Of a DNA stretch of 8,181 nucleotides, positions 6,441-8,181 are shown in pieces. The notes below the pieces were generated by a model. It was not told where the DNA came from. It did not search any database and was given only the letters and a program-made list of their open reading frames with translations. Origin of the DNA: Clostridia bacterium (GTDB lineage: Bacteria; Bacillota_A; Clostridia; Oscillospirales; CAG-272); contig JAFTRQ010000158.1 of NCBI GenBank assembly GCA_017462125.1, forward strand, positions 1 through 8,181. Reading direction: 5' to 3'. The position numbers and the translations under genes are program-made. The stretch's first letter is position 1; every line of letters begins with the position of its first letter.

Positions 6441-7796
6441 TTAAAGTGCTTTTATTTTGATCAGATAGGTATCGAAAAGCTTCATATGAAGATGTGCCGC
6501 AAAGCTCTCTGCGGTGAATATCTCCTCACGTACAAGCGTTGCGTCGTGGTCGTCGTCGAGAAGATAATATTCAACTTTTACGCCATTCTCGCTTTTTACG
6601 TTCTCAAAGCAGACCTTGACAGGCTCCGCGGGGGTATCGTCATTGTCATTGAAATGCGTAATAATTACCGCGCTGTCACGTCCGTCTGTTGCTGCGCAGG
6701 AATAAACATTCGCAACCTTTGCGTCGGATTTCACGTGAGCTCCAAGCTTTGGCAGCTCCTTGAACATATAAAAAGAATAATATGGCTTCAACGGGTCAAG
6801 GGTATCGGTGTCAAAAAGACCGCACCACGCACCGGGACGCGCATCGTAATACATCATCATATCAATGTCGCTTGCCTGACCCATACACATACATCCCGTG
6901 ATGAAGGAGGCACCCTTATTGAGCTTGCTCATTCTGCGGGAGTATTTATATACCTCGCCCACCCACTCGCGGACGTAGTTCCACTCGTTGTAGTGAAGCT
7001 CGGGTCTCTCGCTGTTCTCGCCGATCAGCCCCGCCTCGCGAAGAGTCAGCATCGCGCTGTCGGAAAGCTCCTTTACAACCGTGGGCGTTCTCATATATCC
7101 GTGGAAGGAATAGAAATCAAGTGGGATATTCCTCTCCTTCACCGCTTTAAGAAAAGCCATTTTAAAGGGGGTCGCCCAAGAGCTTGTGAACGCGGGGCCT
7201 CCTATCTTGAGGTGCGGGAAAGTAGATTTCAGGTGCTTCGCCGCCACCTCGTAAAAGTCGATAAACTCTGCCTCTGTTCCCTGCCAGCAAGGGTTGCTTC
7301 CGTCGCCGTTGCGACATTCGGGCTCGTTCCAGATCTCCCAATATTCGATATCGTAGTTGAAGCCATCTGCCCAACCCTCTGTAAAATGTCGGATGATATG
7401 CTCACATATTCTCGCCCATTTTGCGAAATCCTTGGGAGGATAAGTACCGTACTTGTGGCCATGCTCGATTGCCGCGCCAAGGCGGTAAAAGGTTTTTGTG
7501 CCTACTGCCTCGGTGTTGGCAATATACGTGTCGGTGGGGCCGAAAACATAATTTGCGGGATCGGTTTCATCAGCATCGAAGTTTTTGAAAATACGGTGCA
7601 CGTCAACGGTATGCTCACCGCCATATCCCGAGTAAAAAGCCGCGTCGTGGTTACGCGCGTAAGGGATCTCCAGCGCCTCGTAGGCGGCAAAATTCCCCGT
7701 TCCGCGCACCTTGGAGCCTGCAGGACCGTTGTTGACAGCGTTCATTATTTTTATCTTTCCATCGGTATTTAACAAATCAAATTTTAATTCTGTCAT
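6441..7796 (-). CDS. Clan GH-A glycoside hydrolase, GH39-like (beta-xylosidase type)
   Basis: This is a predicted retaining glycosidase of 451 residues with a (beta/alpha)8 barrel. The acid/base is E158 in EYWEIWNEPE (the NEP motif of clan GH-A) and the likely nucleophile is E271 in LHYNEWNY. The N-terminal YEALEIPYARNHDAAF and FYRLGAAIEHG patterns match GH39 xylosidase-like proteins. A beta-sandwich tail follows the barrel from about residue 345. Substrate (beta-xyloside or another pentoside/hexoside) cannot be fixed. There is no signal peptide, so it probably acts on imported oligosaccharides. Start: GGAGG at 7808-7804 is 7 nt from ATG 7796 and 4 nt from ATG 7799. The longer frame from ATG 7838 would translate through this ribosome site and the dyad, so I reject it. 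It is the first gene of the operon with the SGNH hydrolase. No sugar transporter is in the window. Confidence 0.85.
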   Translation of the reverse strand: MTELKFDLLNTDGKIKIMNAVNNGPAGSKVRGTGNFAAYEALEIPYARNHDAAFYSGYGGEHTVDVHRIFKNFDADETDPANYVFGPTDTYIANTEAVGTKTFYRLGAAIEHGHKYGTYPPKDFAKWARICEHIIRHFTEGWADGFNYDIEYWEIWNEPECRNGDGSNPCWQGTEAEFIDFYEVAAKHLKSTFPHLKIGGPAFTSSWATPFKMAFLKAVKERNIPLDFYSFHGYMRTPTVVKELSDSAMLTLREAGLIGENSERPELHYNEWNYVREWVGEVYKYSRRMSKLNKGASFITGCMCMGQASDIDMMMYYDARPGAWCGLFDTDTLDPLKPYYSFYMFKELPKLGAHVKSDAKVANVYSCAATDGRDSAVIITHFNDNDDTPAEPVKVCFENVKSENGVKVEYYLLDDDHDATLVREEIFTAESFAAHLHMKLFDTYLIKIKAL

Positions 7797-7803
7797 CATA
7801 AAA

Positions 7804-7808
7804 CCTCC
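7804..7808 (-). promoter_or_regulatory. Ribosome binding site deciding the GH39-like start
   Basis: GGAGG on the minus strand is followed by TTTT-ATG-ATG. Its spacing favours the second ATG (7796, 7 nt) over the first (7799, 4 nt), and it rules out the upstream ATG at 7838 as the main start. Confidence 0.75.
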
Positions 7809-7812
7809 GTTA

Positions 7813-7838
7813 TTGATCAAAGCATCCGCTTTAATCAA
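7813..7838 (-). promoter_or_regulatory. 26-nt dyad at the transcription start of the GH39-like operon: operator or 5'-UTR hairpin
   Basis: On the minus strand TTGATTAAAGC and GCTTTGATCAA are inverted copies (10 of 11 positions) around GGAT. The dyad begins at the base next to the -10 box (7844-7839), so it covers the expected transcription start. This is a classical place for a repressor operator. As RNA, the single non-matching pair becomes U-G, so most of the stem could also form in the leader, ending four bases before the ribosome site. No regulator for it is encoded in the window beyond the XRE protein. Confidence 0.6.
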
Positions 7839-7867
7839 ATTTTAACATAAACGGTAGGATTTTTCAA
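7839..7867 (-). promoter_or_regulatory. Promoter of the GH39-like / SGNH operon
   Basis: The minus strand has -35 TTGAAA (7867-7862), a 17-nt spacer and -10 TAAAAT (7844-7839). It is divergent from the tRNA promoter at 7981. The AT-rich gap between them (7868-7980) contains a TCGCAA/TTGCGA stem followed by six T (7875-7899) but no gene. Confidence 0.65.
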
Positions 7868-7980
7868 GTTTTTTTCGCAAAAACACCTTGCGATTTTTTC
7901 AAAAATTACAATCTTGCCAAAGCGAGTTTTATGCAATTGTTACAAGAATAAAAAAAGTCAAAATTTTTTTCAAAAAGGTG

Positions 7981-8009
7981 TTGACAAACAGGTTTTGTTG
8001 TGGTATAAT
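7981..8009 (+). promoter_or_regulatory. Promoter of the tRNA-Thr / tRNA-Tyr cluster
   Basis: There is a perfect -35 TTGACA (7981-7986), a 17-nt spacer and a perfect -10 TATAAT (8004-8009). A- and T-runs directly upstream (7950-7975) look like an UP element. Predicted transcription from about 8016 gives a 27-nt leader before the first tRNA. Confidence 0.9.
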
Positions 8010-8042
8010 ATCAAAGTCGTCAGCGAACGACACAAAAAATAT

Positions 8043-8117
8043 GCTGGTGTGGCTCAATGGCAGAGCAGCTGATTTGTAATCAGCAGGTTGTTGGTTCGAC
8101 TCCGATCACCAGCTCCA
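8043..8117 (+). tRNA. tRNA-Thr (anticodon TGT)
   Basis: This is a complete 75-nt tRNA. The acceptor stem is GCTGGTG (8043-8049) with CACCAGC (8107-8113), the discriminator is T8114, and CCA is encoded at 8115-8117. The anticodon arm is GCTGA-TTTGTAA-TCAGC with anticodon TGT, reading ACA threonine codons. The D arm (GGCTCAATGGCAGAGC) and the TTCGA T-loop are normal. It is the first gene of a tRNA cluster. Confidence 0.97.
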
Positions 8118-8120
8118 TAT

Positions 8121-8181
8121 GGGGGATTTCCCGAGCGGCCAAAGGGGGCAGACTGTAAATCTGTTGTCACTGACTTCGGTG
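8121..8181 (+). tRNA. tRNA-Tyr (anticodon GTA), 3' end cut by the window
   Basis: The gene starts three bases after the CCA of tRNA-Thr. The sequence opens GGGGGATTTCCCGAGCGGCC and has the anticodon loop CTGTAAA (anticodon GTA) flanked by CAGA/TCTG. A long variable arm (about 8163-8177) marks a class II tRNA, as expected for bacterial tRNA-Tyr. The T arm begins at the last bases (GGTG), and the T loop, acceptor strand and CCA lie beyond the window. Confidence 0.93.

Noticed and set aside
6414..7772. A 452-codon open frame on the plus strand opposite the GH39-like gene
   Set aside because: It is the antisense shadow of a well-supported hydrolase with catalytic motifs; the reverse frame shows no domain and has no ribosome site or promoter.
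7797..7838. Start of the GH39-like protein at ATG 7838
   Set aside because: The first 14 codons would include the dyad and the GGAGG ribosome site, and the -10 box ends one base upstream of that ATG.
7875..7899. TCGCAA/TTGCGA stem followed by six T on the plus strand, considered as a terminator
   Set aside because: Only 6 bp and AT-rich, with no plus-strand gene ending nearby; it lies between two divergent promoters.
7888..8079. A 63-codon plus-strand frame ahead of and into tRNA-Thr
   Set aside because: It runs through the tRNA promoter and into the tRNA itself, so it is not a plausible protein.

Overview
The window looks like chromosomal DNA of an anaerobic Clostridia-type Firmicute, plausibly an uncultured gut or rumen Oscillospirales/Eubacteriales relative. 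This rests on strong GGAGG-type ribosome sites, canonical TTGACA/TATAAT promoters with 17-nt spacers, tRNA genes with encoded CCA, the gene families present, and intergenic palindromic repeats of the kind seen in such genomes. The taxonomic placement is an inference. No phage, plasmid or CRISPR module is visible.

Layout. (1) 1-381, minus strand: a tRNA-Lys(TTT) with its own promoter and terminator, then an array of short hairpins, then the promoter and first 13 codons of a four-helix-bundle (23S intervening-sequence/Avd-like) protein that runs off the left edge. (2) 519-3205: a flavodoxin-domain protein (minus) and NAD-dependent DNA ligase LigA (plus), transcribed divergently from two clear sigma-A-type promoters. 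(3) 3206-4019: a repeat element built from two inverted 29-nt arms, then a cytoplasmic-looking N-acetylmuramoyl-L-alanine amidase (minus). (4) 4115-5071: RsmI 16S rRNA methyltransferase (plus), ended by a perfect 22-bp hairpin. (5) 5165-5765: a probable 12-codon leader peptide translationally coupled by ATGA to a regulator that joins an XRE helix-turn-helix to an FtsK-gamma-like winged helix, closed by a bidirectional terminator. (6) 5792-7867, minus strand: a two-gene operon with a clan GH-A (GH39-like) glycoside hydrolase followed by an SGNH/GDSL hydrolase. Its promoter is followed at once by a 26-nt dyad that could be an operator or a 5'-UTR hairpin. (7) 7981-8181, plus strand: promoter, tRNA-Thr(TGT), and the first part of tRNA-Tyr(GTA), cut by the right edge.

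How the genes fit together. Most are housekeeping: DNA joining, rRNA modification, wall hydrolysis and tRNA supply. The accessory parts are the GH39-like/SGNH pair, which reads as intracellular trimming and deacetylation of imported oligosaccharides, the XRE-FtsK-gamma regulator with its leader peptide, and the Avd-like gene with its adjacent hairpin array. The last is the best candidate for an undescribed element: six different stems share a heptamer linker, and the orientation of heptamer and loop flips together about a centre. No stretch longer than about 300 bases lacks a gene.
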